In this document: positions 40,142-49,483 of the stretch, piece by piece | Numbering within the stretch: the first letter of the stretch is position 1 | Layout: each line of letters starts with the position of its first letter | Assembly: GCF_002161765.1 (NCBI RefSeq) | Contig: NZ_NFIN01000014.1 | Coordinates: forward strand, 1 to 64,000 | DNA length: 64,000 bases | Source: Bacteroides sp. An322 | GTDB lineage: Bacteria; Bacteroidota; Bacteroidia; Bacteroidales; Bacteroidaceae | Direction: 5' to 3' | Program-made: the position numbers and the translations under genes | The notes under the pieces: generated by a model | What the model was told of the DNA's origin: nothing | The model's database searches: none | What the model saw: only the letters and a program-made list of their open reading frames with translations

Positions 40142-42859
40142 ATGAGAAAACAGTTGAAACATTTCTTGCTGTTTGCCGTGCTTACGATTTGTTGTACAGC
40201 AACGGCGGTAGCTCAGGCTACCCTAAAAGGTACAGTTGTGGATGCGGTCACGAACGAGCCTCTCATCGGGGCGACGGTTGCCGTGAAGGGCACAACTCAA
40301 GGTGCGATAACCGATGTAAACGGAGGGTTTACATTGAAAATTTCCAAGTCGGGAGTAACGGTTGTCTTCTCTTATATCGGTTATAAAGAGAAGACGATGG
40401 AGATTACTCAAAAAGGAGAAGTCGACTTGGGCGTTGTGGGAATGGACCACGATACGCAGATGTTGCAGGATGTTGTAATTACATCTTCTGTCGCTATCGC
40501 CCGCAAAACGCCGGTAGCCGTGTCCAGCGTAAGTATGGACTTCATTGAAGAAAAACTCGGTACGCAGGAATTCCCTGAAATCTTGAAATCTACTCCGGGC
40601 GTGCATGCCAACAAGGAAGGCGGAGGTTATGGCGACTCGGAAATCTACATGCGCGGGTTCGGCAACGAAAACATTGCCGTGATGGTGAACGGCGTGCCGA
40701 TGAACGACATGGAATGGGGAGGTATTTATTGGTCGAACTGGGCTGGATTGACCGATGTGACCCGCACCATGCAGACTCAGCGTGGTTTGGGTGCCTCGAA
40801 GGTTTCGGCTCCTTCGGTAGGAGGTACCATTAACATCGTGACCCGCGGGCTGGATAGTGAAAAGGGCGGAACGGTCGCTTATTCGATGGGCAACGACGGC
40901 ATGAATAAGATGTTGTTCAGCGTTTCTACCGGTGTGTCGAAGAGCGGTTGGGCAATGACGTTGCTTGGTGCACGCACGTGGGGTAACGGATATGTGCAAG
41001 GAACTGATTTCGAAGGCTATAATTACTTCCTGAACATCTCGAAGCGTCTGAACGATGCGCACCAGTTGTCGCTTACGGCTTTCGGTGCTCCGCAAAAGCA
41101 CTACCAGCGTGACGGCGCGTTGACTATCGCCGACTGGCAACGCATGGAGAAGGTATATGGCGTGAAGAATTACAAGTATAATTCCACTTACGGATTCGAT
41201 AACAACGGGGAGCGTCAGAGCGCGGAATACAACGTATATCACAAGCCGCAAATCAGCTTGAACCACCAGTGGCAAATCGATGAGAAATCATCATTGAGTA
41301 CCGTGGCATACGTGTCTATCGGACGCGGGTACGGCAATTCGGGACAAGGAAACGAGGACTACGGCTATTCGTACCGTGACTGGAACGGCGCTTATTACGG
41401 CGAATTGCAGACCAAGTTCCGCAAGGCGGACGGCACGTTCGACTATGGAGCCATCGAAGACATCAATGCCGCGAGCGAATACGGTTCCATGTTGGTGATG
41501 AGCCAGTCGAAGAACTATCATAACTGGTACGGATTGCTCTCGACTTACACCACCAAGTTCGGTGAATACTTCGATTTCTACGGAGGTGTCGACTTCCGTT
41601 ATTATAAAGGTACGCATACCAATGAAATATCAGACTTGTTCGGCGGGCAATACTTTATGGACTCTACCCGCGGCGATGTGCAGGCGGCTAACAATATTAA
41701 CGCGGCTAATCCGGCATGGAGATACCAGAAATTAGGCGTGGGCGATGTGGTTTACCGCGACTATGACGGACACGTATTGCAGGAAGGTGCTTTCTTCCAA
41801 ACTGAATTCAACAAAGACAAGCTTTCGGCTTTCGTAGCCGGTTCGTTGTCGAACACTACGTATTGGCGTTACGACCGCTTCTATTACGACAAGGCTCATG
41901 CCAAATCGGACAAAGTCAGCTTCTTAGGCTTTACGGCAAAGGGAGGTGCCAACTACAACATCACCGACAATCACAATGTATTCTTTAATTTAGGTTATAT
42001 CAGCCGTGCGCCGAAATTCTCTTACGGCGCTTTCATGCAGGCTACTACCAGCCATGCCATTAATAAGGATGCCAAGAACGAAAAAGTCTTGTCGTTCGAG
42101 TTGGGTTACGGTTTCCGCAACGAATGGCTGAGCGCGAACCTGAACGCTTATTGGACAAAATGGCTGGACAAGACCATGACCAAGAGCGGCACATTGGATA
42201 ATCAAATGGAATATTACATGAACATGACCGGTGTAAATGCGTTGCATAAAGGTATTGAATTGGATATGAAAATCACTCCGCTGAGCTGGCTGGAACTGAC
42301 CGGTATGTTCTCGTTGGGTGATTGGAAATGGGATAGCAATGCTACAGGATATGCATACGATGCGCATGGAAACGCCTTGACCTCGGAAGGAACGACCACT
42401 ACGGTAGGAGCAGCCGACCATGCCAACGCGAAAATCAACCTGAAAGGCGTGCGCGTGGGAGGTTCGGCACAGACCACCGCGGCTATCGGCGCAACCTTCA
42501 AGATAGGCAAATCCATCCGTGTGGGTGCCGACTGGACGTATTACGGACGTAACTATGCTTACTATTCCCTGTCGGGAAGCAACCTGTCATTGGGCAGGGA
42601 AGTGTCGGTGCTCGACCCGTGGAAGATTCCTGCGGCAAGCCAGTTCGACCTGAATGCTTCTTACCGCTTCAAGATCGGCAAGCTGAATGCCATTCTTTCC
42701 GGAAACGTGAACAACCTGTTGGATTACCAGTATATCTCGAAGGCGTTCAATCCGAACACGCTTTCTTCTTCTACCTTGCAGGAAGCTACAGCCGAGAACA
42801 TTTACTGCTATTACGCTTTTGGGCGTACGTATAGCTTGAGACTGAGAGTAAACTTCTAA
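40142..42859 (+). CDS. TonB-dependent outer-membrane receptor
   Basis: A 905-residue TonB-dependent transporter for energised uptake of large solutes. The signal peptide (FLLFAVLTICCTATAVAQ) is followed by a carboxypeptidase-D-like regulatory domain (about residues 26-112: TLKGTVVDAVTNEPLIGATVAVKGTT), the plug (about 115-230, with NIAVMVNGVPMND and GGTINIVTRG) and a barrel whose last residues are YYAFGRTYSLRLRVNF. No SusD partner follows; instead a large lipoprotein takes its place. The gene is first in an apparent operon with two nucleases, so nucleic acid fragments or nucleotides are the likely substrate (inference). Confidence 0.9.
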   Translation: MRKQLKHFLLFAVLTICCTATAVAQATLKGTVVDAVTNEPLIGATVAVKGTTQGAITDVNGGFTLKISKSGVTVVFSYIGYKEKTMEITQKGEVDLGVVGMDHDTQMLQDVVITSSVAIARKTPVAVSSVSMDFIEEKLGTQEFPEILKSTPGVHANKEGGGYGDSEIYMRGFGNENIAVMVNGVPMNDMEWGGIYWSNWAGLTDVTRTMQTQRGLGASKVSAPSVGGTINIVTRGLDSEKGGTVAYSMGNDGMNKMLFSVSTGVSKSGWAMTLLGARTWGNGYVQGTDFEGYNYFLNISKRLNDAHQLSLTAFGAPQKHYQRDGALTIADWQRMEKVYGVKNYKYNSTYGFDNNGERQSAEYNVYHKPQISLNHQWQIDEKSSLSTVAYVSIGRGYGNSGQGNEDYGYSYRDWNGAYYGELQTKFRKADGTFDYGAIEDINAASEYGSMLVMSQSKNYHNWYGLLSTYTTKFGEYFDFYGGVDFRYYKGTHTNEISDLFGGQYFMDSTRGDVQAANNINAANPAWRYQKLGVGDVVYRDYDGHVLQEGAFFQTEFNKDKLSAFVAGSLSNTTYWRYDRFYYDKAHAKSDKVSFLGFTAKGGANYNITDNHNVFFNLGYISRAPKFSYGAFMQATTSHAINKDAKNEKVLSFELGYGFRNEWLSANLNAYWTKWLDKTMTKSGTLDNQMEYYMNMTGVNALHKGIELDMKITPLSWLELTGMFSLGDWKWDSNATGYAYDAHGNALTSEGTTTTVGAADHANAKINLKGVRVGGSAQTTAAIGATFKIGKSIRVGADWTYYGRNYAYYSLSGSNLSLGREVSVLDPWKIPAASQFDLNASYRFKIGKLNAILSGNVNNLLDYQYISKAFNPNTLSSSTLQEATAENIYCYYAFGRTYSLRLRVNF

Positions 42860-42884
42860 CCCCTAAATTAAAGAAACGCAGTAT

Positions 42885-45323
42885 ATGAAAAAGATAATAC
42901 TCATGTCGACCGTATTGCTGGCAGGTTTGTCGGCGTGCGAAGATTACAACGACCAGTTCAATATCGATTATGACATAACCGATATCAAGACAGGTGTCAC
43001 TATCCAGCTGGCTTCTTCCGATTATGGGACCATTGCCGGAATGGAGGCGAACAAGGAGCTTGCCTTGTCGAAAGACCCGGAAGGGCAATCGTATGTAACG
43101 GCTTTGGAAGCTATTGGCGAGAACAAGTATTTTGCCGATGCAACGGAAGCCGAATGGTATTTGCCCGCCTTTATCGATTACAAATATCCCAATGCTGATA
43201 CAGGCTCGCGCATCTCGGTGCAATATAATATGTACAGAGGCCAGTCGGGTTATCTGGCCGATTTCAAGAAGATTTCGGATTACACACTGACCAATAACGA
43301 TTACCGTAGCGTATGGAACGGGACTTCTACCGCTACTTATCTGTCTCCCTCTACGCTGAGACAAATCCCGTCGGTACTGGAATCCAGAATGGAAAATCCG
43401 CAAGAAGGAGATATGGTAGCCGTGAACTATGCTTACTCGGAGTTCGAGCCCGGTGCGGGAGGCGGTGTCATTCCGGTAGTGTATCAGCAGGTTAATACCT
43501 TCGACGGAGAAGCCGGAAATTACGTCATTGCGGCTAAAGCCAACGATGGCAGTTATTATCCGTTCGGCAAGCTGGATGACCCGAGTAAACCTTATGGATA
43601 TATCTATCCCGATGCGATTACCGTGACCGATGGCATTATTTCTTCGGATAACGGTTCAGAGCAGGTTGTTACGATCGAAGAAGGTTCGGAAGGCTATACG
43701 TTGTTGAATAGCTACATGCAGTACATCTACATGGACGAGACACACGATAATTTTAACTTTACGACTTCTTTACCAACGGAAGGCGGAGAATGGTCGTTTG
43801 AGTCGAACGGAGACGGCACGTTTAAGCTGAAGAATATCGAAAGGGACAAGACCGTAAAACTGACTCTTTATGACGATTCGTATAGCTACGGAAGCTATGC
43901 AGCTTCGCGCTACACGTATGTGGAGGATGCGATGAAGGAAGAAAGCAAATTGTTTGCTGTTAAAAACATTACTGTTCCTGAAGATCTGTCTGCTGTATGG
44001 TCTCATGATGCCTCATACGGTTATTATAAAGCGACAGGATATGATGATGCAAATAAGAAAAACTTGGCAGCCGAAAGCTGGTTTGTGTCTTCCGAAATCG
44101 ACTTGTCGGAAGCGCAGAATCCAGTACTGAACTTTGATTTTGCTTTCAATTTCTTGAATGGGAACAATGCGGCTGATTTCATGCAACTGAAAGTCTCTAC
44201 TGATTATACCGGTGATGTACAGGCAACTACGTGGACAGATTTAGCTTATGATGGTTCTCGATTTAACCGTTGGGATTTCATCGCTCAAAGCGTAGACCTG
44301 GCGCAGTTTGCAGGGAAAAAGATTACCTTGGCATTCGCTTACAAGAGCACTGACCAGTGTGCGCCTACCGCCGAAATCAAGAATCTGGCGATTGTAAACG
44401 GACAATACTGGGATGTATGTCTCTTCAAGGAAGTGCCTGAATCGGAAATCGCCGCTCAGATGCTGAAGATGAGCCGTGCATCGGGCGCATACGCCAATAC
44501 GGCTGCCCTCTATGTCTATCGTGAAGGCGCATGGAGCGAATATGCGAATGAAGACGCGAATGTCGTAGTTGCCGACCCTGCGCTTTATGCGGACTTGGGT
44601 GCCGATTATGTATCGAAACCGGCGAATGTATTCCCCATCTATTTGGTTCAGAAGTTCCCGTTCGCAGCTAAGGGCGAGAAGGCGGTTGTGGTTTATCGGA
44701 CAGATGCCGAGGGCACGATGGCTGTAACGGAATATACGTATGACGCGGGTTGGAGCGCATCGCAGATTTATTCTGCCCGCACCACTACGTTCGAAAAGAC
44801 CGCCGAGGGTTATGTAGCTATGGCGGGCACATACCTCAATGAAAGTTTGGTTGGCGATGAAGGCGGATTCGTTATCCAAGACATTTCGATGCAAGGCGTA
44901 AATTATGTATGGAAGAACGACGCTACGTACGGCTGGAAAGCTTCGGCTTACTATAATAACACGAACTATCCGGCGGAAAGCTGGCTGGTATCTCCTACTG
45001 TAGATTTGTCGGAAGCCATGGCTCCGCAATTATCGTTCGAAGAGGCACACCGCTATTTGAATGGTGAAGCGTTGACCGACCACTTCCTGATTAAGATTTC
45101 TACCGACTATGTAGACAATGTAGAGTCTTGTACCTGGGAAGACTTGACTTATGATGAAACTCAATGGTCTGACGGACAGACATGGGATTTCTATCCCGTA
45201 GGTCCGTATGACTTGAGTGCCTACGTAGGTCAGACTATCCGCATCGCCTTTGTTTACATCAGCAATTCGACGGCTGCTCCTACATGGGAGTTCAAGAATA
45301 TTGTGGTGAACGAGGCTGAATAA
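42885..45323 (+). CDS. Surface lipoprotein with two choice-of-anchor-J-like domains
   Basis: An 812-residue lipoprotein (LLAGLSACEDYNDQ; acidic ED after Cys) that starts 25 bases after the receptor. It contains two similar domains of about 130 residues, at about 372-505 and 673-805, each with a W-x-x-D-A-[ST]-Y-G, AESW-(F/L)-VS...DLSEA, L-x-F, STDY...TW-x-DL-x-Y-D and a final F-K-N-I-type strand. This is the choice-of-anchor-J (MAM/cleaved-adhesin-like) pattern for binding polymers. The middle (about 90-360) is novel to me. It stands in the place SusD-type proteins take and may capture substrate for the receptor (inference). Confidence 0.75.
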   Translation: MKKIILMSTVLLAGLSACEDYNDQFNIDYDITDIKTGVTIQLASSDYGTIAGMEANKELALSKDPEGQSYVTALEAIGENKYFADATEAEWYLPAFIDYKYPNADTGSRISVQYNMYRGQSGYLADFKKISDYTLTNNDYRSVWNGTSTATYLSPSTLRQIPSVLESRMENPQEGDMVAVNYAYSEFEPGAGGGVIPVVYQQVNTFDGEAGNYVIAAKANDGSYYPFGKLDDPSKPYGYIYPDAITVTDGIISSDNGSEQVVTIEEGSEGYTLLNSYMQYIYMDETHDNFNFTTSLPTEGGEWSFESNGDGTFKLKNIERDKTVKLTLYDDSYSYGSYAASRYTYVEDAMKEESKLFAVKNITVPEDLSAVWSHDASYGYYKATGYDDANKKNLAAESWFVSSEIDLSEAQNPVLNFDFAFNFLNGNNAADFMQLKVSTDYTGDVQATTWTDLAYDGSRFNRWDFIAQSVDLAQFAGKKITLAFAYKSTDQCAPTAEIKNLAIVNGQYWDVCLFKEVPESEIAAQMLKMSRASGAYANTAALYVYREGAWSEYANEDANVVVADPALYADLGADYVSKPANVFPIYLVQKFPFAAKGEKAVVVYRTDAEGTMAVTEYTYDAGWSASQIYSARTTTFEKTAEGYVAMAGTYLNESLVGDEGGFVIQDISMQGVNYVWKNDATYGWKASAYYNNTNYPAESWLVSPTVDLSEAMAPQLSFEEAHRYLNGEALTDHFLIKISTDYVDNVESCTWEDLTYDETQWSDGQTWDFYPVGPYDLSAYVGQTIRIAFVYISNSTAAPTWEFKNIVVNEAE

Positions 45324-45350
45324 GGTTTTAATTAAATAATAGTATAAAGA

Positions 45351-45413
45351 AACGCAGATTTTCGCAGATTTACGCAGATTAAATTAATATTTAAATCCGC
45401 GTTAATCTGCGTT
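45351..45413. repeat. Dyad repeat (family A) inside the nuclease locus
   Basis: AACGCAGATTTTCGCAGATT plus one more CGCAGATT unit on the left and AATCCGCGTTAATCTGCGTT on the right. Sits between the anchor-J lipoprotein and the endonuclease gene. It could form a hairpin in the transcript and change the ratio of the two products. Confidence 0.65.
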
Positions 45414-45427
45414 TTAATTTTACATCT

Positions 45428-46693
45428 ATGAAGCAGATTTTAAGTATTTACATGTTGCTCCTCGGCTGGATGGCTACAGGATGTAGTGACAATGAGGCGA
45501 TAATTATAGAGAATGAGATCACACAAGAAGGGGCGGTCACACTTGTGTTGAAAGGATATGAAAGTGCATCGGAAGGCTTTTCTATTTGCCAGCCCGAAGG
45601 GTTCACTTATCCGTTTTACATTCAAGACCAAACTTTCCATGGCGATACCTATTGGTTCGTGAGGAGTGATGCCGGACGCTTGGATGCTATGCAGGATATT
45701 CCGGTGCAGGAAAGCGGTTGGCAACAATCTATCGACATTGAGGAAGAATCCGCTTATTGGGCATGGTGTATGGGTGCCGACCGTTATCGTTTCCTGAAGT
45801 TCCGGGTATTGGATATCGAAGGGAATAACGTAACCATCGAATATGTAGAGGAAGATGCTCCGGCAGGAAATTTGAACGCCAATACCGGAGACGCTTATCT
45901 CACGGAATACGAAATGCCTTGTTTGAATGATTCGAATGTCTTTGTCGCCCATGATGTTACGGTGGATGGCAAGCAGATATTGAATTATGCCTTGGAATGG
46001 AATGCCGCAAAGAGACATGCCAACTGGGTAGCTTTCTCGTTCGATAAAACCACCTCAGCTGATGAAGTATCGCGCACCGATGCGTGGGCGGTAGATCCGG
46101 GATTGCCTTCGGACATGCAGACCGAAGAAGCCGACCACAAGAGCGACGGTTTCGATAAAGGACACTTATGCGCTTCGGAAGACCGGGTATATGTAAAGGA
46201 AGCAAACGAACAGACCTTCTATTATAGTAATATGTCTCCCCAATTGAATGATTTCAACGGTGGCTTTTGGCGGGAACTGGAAGCACAAGTGCAGGCATGG
46301 GGACGCTCTACCGCATCGGGAACGTATGATAAGGTATATGTGGCAAAGGGTGGAACATTGAATGATTTATTAGTGAATTTCACCGGAACAAAGGTGCAAG
46401 GCGGTACGCCTACCACCGACGCCAATGGTTTCACGATACACGGATTGGCATGTCCTGCCTCTTATTTCATGGCTATATTGGCTCAAAAAGGAAATGAGTT
46501 TCATGCGATAGCTTTCCTCGTTCCGCATCAGGAAGGCTTGGCACGCAATCCGAAAGCCGAAGATTTGCAACGCTATGTGGTATCGGTAGACGAATTGGAA
46601 CGGAAAACCGGCATTGATTTCTTCTGCAACTTGGATGATGCCGTAGAGAATCAAGTGGAAGCGGAAGCGGTGATAAACGATTGGAAATGGTAA
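45428..46693 (+). CDS. DNA/RNA non-specific endonuclease lipoprotein (beta-beta-alpha metal)
   Basis: A 421-residue lipoprotein (MLLLGWMATGCSDNEA; acidic surface-export tract). The C-terminal NUC domain has the catalytic motif FDKGHLCASEDR (D243, K244, G245, H246; the usual DRGH with Lys for Arg) and the metal-binding stretch YSNMSPQLNDFNGGFWRELE just after. Such enzymes cut single- and double-stranded DNA and RNA at the cell surface. The N-terminal 150 residues are a beta-rich domain of unknown type. It is third in the locus. Confidence 0.88.
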   Translation: MKQILSIYMLLLGWMATGCSDNEAIIIENEITQEGAVTLVLKGYESASEGFSICQPEGFTYPFYIQDQTFHGDTYWFVRSDAGRLDAMQDIPVQESGWQQSIDIEEESAYWAWCMGADRYRFLKFRVLDIEGNNVTIEYVEEDAPAGNLNANTGDAYLTEYEMPCLNDSNVFVAHDVTVDGKQILNYALEWNAAKRHANWVAFSFDKTTSADEVSRTDAWAVDPGLPSDMQTEEADHKSDGFDKGHLCASEDRVYVKEANEQTFYYSNMSPQLNDFNGGFWRELEAQVQAWGRSTASGTYDKVYVAKGGTLNDLLVNFTGTKVQGGTPTTDANGFTIHGLACPASYFMAILAQKGNEFHAIAFLVPHQEGLARNPKAEDLQRYVVSVDELERKTGIDFFCNLDDAVENQVEAEAVINDWKW

Positions 46694-46703
46694 TTTTTAA
46701 TAG

Positions 46704-46780
46704 AACGCAAAGACGCAAAAACGCAGCGCACCTTTGTCTGCTAAAAAATAAAAACTTTGCGCTTTTGCGTCTCTGCGTTT
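46704..46780. repeat. Dyad repeat (family A) between the two nuclease genes
   Basis: AACGCAAAGACGCAAAAACG at the left and CTTTTGCGTCTCTGCGTTT at the right, with further short units between. It ends 16 bases before the start of the EEP gene. Two repeats of the same family inside one operon suggest RNA-level effects on its expression. Confidence 0.65.
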
Positions 46781-46795
46781 GAGACTCCTAAAAAT

Positions 46796-47815
46796 ATGTA
46801 TAGAAGAATCGGATTAATGGTGCTTTTAGTCTTACTCGTTGTAGTAGGCAATGCACAAAACAAGAAAGGAAAACTCTACGGAGTGGCGTTTTATAATTTG
46901 GAGAATCTATTTGATACCGTTCACGATGAAGGAAAGAACGATTACGAATACTTGCCCGACGGGCGGAATAAATGGGACGAAAAGAAATACCAGTCGAAGT
47001 TGGAACATATATCGACGGTATTGAGTCTCTTGGCTACGGATAAGGTGTCCGAAGGGGCAGCGGTAATCGGCATGGCGGAAGTAGAAAACCGCCGGGTGTT
47101 GGAAGACTTGCTGAAGCAACCGGCTTTGGCAGGGCGGGGATATCAGATTATCCATTACGAAGGTCCGGACGAGCGGGGCATCGATTGTGCCATGTTCTAC
47201 AATCCGGAGCTTTATCAAGTGACATCTACCAAATTGGTTCCTTATCAGCTTGCTAATCCTACAGACCGTCCCACACGTGGCTTCTTGATAGCGGATGGGA
47301 AAATGGCTGGTGAACGGATTGCCTTTATCGTGAATCATTGGCCCTCACGTGGTGCGGAATCTCCTGCCCGTGAACGTGCCGGAATGCAAGTGCGTGCCTT
47401 GAAAGATTCGTTGCAACGCTTGGACTCGAAAATCAAGATTGTCATTATGGGAGATATGAACGATGACCCGATGGACAAAAGCATGGCGGAATCATTAGGC
47501 GCGAAACGTTACGCAAAGGATGTGAAAAAGAAAGAATTATATAATCCGTGGTGGAATACGTTAGCCGAAGGAGACGGAACCCTGAAATACCGTGGCAAAT
47601 GGAATCTTTTCGACCAAATTGTGTTTACAGGGAATTTCTTAAACCGCCGTCCGCGCAAGCTGACTTACGAGAGCCACGAGATATTCAAGCGTGACTATTT
47701 GTTTCAGACCGATGGCAAATATGCCGGCTATCCCAACCGTACCCAAGCCGGAGGACGCTGGTTGAACGGATATAGCGACCATCTTCCTACGGTGGTTTAT
47801 TTCATTAAGCGGTGA
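46796..47815 (+). CDS. Secreted EEP-family nuclease/phosphatase
   Basis: A 339-residue protein with a signal peptide (MYRRIGLMVLLVLLVVVGNAQ) and an EEP catalytic domain: FYNLENLFDTVHDEGKNDYEY, GMAEVEN (metal Glu), GPDERGIDCAMFYN, NHWPSRGAESP, VIMGDMNDDP and SDHLPTVVYF. It is a paralogue of the 11.7-kb enzyme and would finish the work of the surface endonuclease by acting on shorter oligonucleotides or phosphoesters. The start at 46796 is chosen because the upstream part of the frame is a repeat. Confidence 0.88.
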   Translation: MYRRIGLMVLLVLLVVVGNAQNKKGKLYGVAFYNLENLFDTVHDEGKNDYEYLPDGRNKWDEKKYQSKLEHISTVLSLLATDKVSEGAAVIGMAEVENRRVLEDLLKQPALAGRGYQIIHYEGPDERGIDCAMFYNPELYQVTSTKLVPYQLANPTDRPTRGFLIADGKMAGERIAFIVNHWPSRGAESPARERAGMQVRALKDSLQRLDSKIKIVIMGDMNDDPMDKSMAESLGAKRYAKDVKKKELYNPWWNTLAEGDGTLKYRGKWNLFDQIVFTGNFLNRRPRKLTYESHEIFKRDYLFQTDGKYAGYPNRTQAGGRWLNGYSDHLPTVVYFIKR

Positions 47816-47826
47816 TTGGATGATAT

Positions 47827-47899
47827 AAACGCAGATTTCCGCAAATTATAATTTAAATATTAATTCAAATCCGCGTTAATCTGCGAAAATCTGCGTTTC
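47827..47899. repeat. Dyad repeat (family A) after the nuclease locus
   Basis: AAACGCAGATTTCCGCAAAT on the left and AATCTGCGAAAATCTGCGTT on the right. Followed by a separate GC-rich terminator. Confidence 0.65.
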
Positions 47900-47933
47900 T
47901 TCATACTTCGCTTAATGTACATTTGATTATACA

Positions 47934-47967
47934 AAATACCCGGCTTCATAACGAAACCGGGTATTTT
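47934..47967. terminator. Bidirectional terminator between EEP gene and rpsP
   Basis: AAATACCCGG and CCGGGTATTT form a perfect 10-bp stem with a 13-base loop, with A-runs on the left and T-runs on the right, which suits two convergent genes. Confidence 0.8.
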
Positions 47968-47987
47968 TATAAGTAATAAAAGAATGT

Positions 47988-48536
47988 TTATGCTTCTGCC
48001 GGAGCTTCAGTAGCTTCTTCTGCAGGTGCTTCTTCAGCATTTGCAGCGGCTTCTGCTTCAGCTTTAGCTGCAGCTTCAGCGGCTTTCTTATCAGCTACTT
48101 TCTTCGCAATTTCTTCGTTTACTTTCTTTTCTGCTTCCAGACGTTCTTTAGCAGCAGCTTTCTTGGCTTCTTCTTCTTTTGCTCTTTGTGCTTCTAAGCC
48201 GGCTTGTTTGTTTTCTTTCCAAGCGTTGAAGCGAGCTTCAGCTGTAGCTTCATCGAATGCGCCTTTAGCAACGCCTCCCATCAAGTGTTTCTTCATGTAA
48301 ACACCTTCGCGAGACAAAATGTTGCGTACAGTGTCTGTAGGTTGTGCACCTACCATAACCCAGTACATTGCACGGTCGAAATTCAAATCTACTGTGGCAG
48401 GATTGGTGTTCGGGTTGTAAGTACCCACTTTTTCAATAAATCTACCATCACGTGGTGCTCTTGAATCTGCGATAACGATTGAGTAGAACGCATATCCTTT
48501 ACGTCCTCTTCTTTGCAATCTGATTTTTGTTGCCAT
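47988..48536 (-). CDS. rpsP: 30S ribosomal protein S16 with Bacteroidetes tail
   Basis: A ribosomal protein needed for 30S assembly. The first 80-90 residues ([43 protein letters not shown]) are standard S16. The remaining 90 residues are an Ala/Glu/Lys-rich extension ([24 protein letters not shown]..., ending [15 protein letters not shown]), a common feature of this phylum, making it about twice the length of E. coli S16. Confidence 0.96.
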   Translation of the reverse strand: MATKIRLQRRGRKGYAFYSIVIADSRAPRDGRFIEKVGTYNPNTNPATVDLNFDRAMYWVMVGAQPTDTVRNILSREGVYMKKHLMGGVAKGAFDEATAEARFNAWKENKQAGLEAQRAKEEEAKKAAAKERLEAEKKVNEEIAKKVADKKAAEAAAKAEAEAAANAEEAPAEEATEAPAEA

Positions 48537-48607
48537 TTTGTTGTTCTTTAATTAATGATTAATGATTTGAATTATGCTAATATCCCGTATTAGCGGGTGC
48601 AAAGGTA
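48537..48607 (-). promoter_or_regulatory. rpsP promoter and structured leader
   Basis: The -7 box TACCTTTG lies at 48600-48607 on the minus strand. The leader then reads CCCGCTAATACGGG, which can fold, and GCTAAT pairs with ATTAGC over the same bases. This may be a leader switch for S16 autoregulation (inference). Confidence 0.5.
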
Positions 48608-48636
48608 ATGGTTTTTATTTGATTCGCAAAGAATTA

Positions 48637-49476
48637 TTACTTATTTATTTCCCGCAACCATTTTTCCAGTTCGCCGGTCCATTGGCGTTTGTAGATGAAA
48701 TTGTCGCGGAATCCCCAGCCGTGTCCGCCGATGGGATAGGTGTGCAGGCTGGCAGATACACCATTTTTCACCAATGCCATGTAGTAGTTTACGCTATTGG
48801 CTACAGGAACGACACCGTCATCGCTGCTGTGCATGATGAAGGCTTGAGGCGTCTCTGGAGTGACTTGCAATTCGTTCGAATACTTCTGTTCGAGTTCCTT
48901 TGATGGATTCTTGCCTAACAGGTTATCGTGCGAGCCCATGTGAGTATAAGTCGGGTCCATAGTGACGACCGGATAGAAAAGGATTTGGAAGTCGGGACGG
49001 GTCTCAGCGTCTGTAAAATGGGTGGCGGCTGTACTTGCCAGATGTCCGCCGGCAGAGGCTCCCATGATGCCCAGCTTCCGGATGTTCCATTCTTTGGCGT
49101 GCTGGCGCATGATGCGCAAGGCTTGTTGGGCATCGCTCAGGGGCACTTCATTGTTTCCGTTGGGCATGCGGTAGGTCAGGACGGCATACGTGATACCTTG
49201 GCTGTTGAACCAGCTTGCCATGTCGTGTCCTTCGTGTGCCATAGCGAGATGTCCGTATCCGCCGCCCGGGCACATGACGATTGCCAATCCGTTGCTTTCT
49301 TTAGCGGGATAGACTTCGATGGTCGGTTCTGCCACATAGAGCGGTCCGTTTTCCACTTGCCCGGTCATGCCGTTATCATTGGGCGCGCCGTTTTGCCATA
49401 ACTTGATTTTGATAGGTTCCTGCGCCGAGAGCAGCGTAGAAACGAAGAGTAAACTCATTAATGCTAACTTTTTCAT
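48637..49476 (-). CDS. Secreted alpha/beta-hydrolase (carbohydrate-esterase-like)
   Basis: A 279-residue protein with a signal peptide (LALMSLLFVSTLLSAQ) and an alpha/beta-hydrolase fold of the BD-FAE/acetylxylan-esterase kind. The oxyanion motif is CPGGGYGHLA, the nucleophile elbow GASAGGHL has Ser 141, the acid is in HSSDDGVVP (D219/220) and the His in IGGHGWG (H252). It likely removes acetyl or feruloyl groups from plant glycans in the periplasm. No PUL around it; eight bases after the OPT gene. Confidence 0.87.
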   Translation of the reverse strand: MKKLALMSLLFVSTLLSAQEPIKIKLWQNGAPNDNGMTGQVENGPLYVAEPTIEVYPAKESNGLAIVMCPGGGYGHLAMAHEGHDMASWFNSQGITYAVLTYRMPNGNNEVPLSDAQQALRIMRQHAKEWNIRKLGIMGASAGGHLASTAATHFTDAETRPDFQILFYPVVTMDPTYTHMGSHDNLLGKNPSKELEQKYSNELQVTPETPQAFIMHSSDDGVVPVANSVNYYMALVKNGVSASLHTYPIGGHGWGFRDNFIYKRQWTGELEKWLREINK

Positions 49477-49483
49477 GGTAAGG

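Noticed and set aside
40223-41275. 350-codon minus-strand open frame inside the TonB receptor
   Set aside because: It is antisense to a well-supported receptor and its protein lacks any recognisable domain; a shadow frame.
37119-47815. GH3 gene as part of the nuclease locus
   Set aside because: A terminator hairpin at 39755-39810 and a separate strong promoter at 40072-40101 divide them, and no glycan enzyme occurs downstream.
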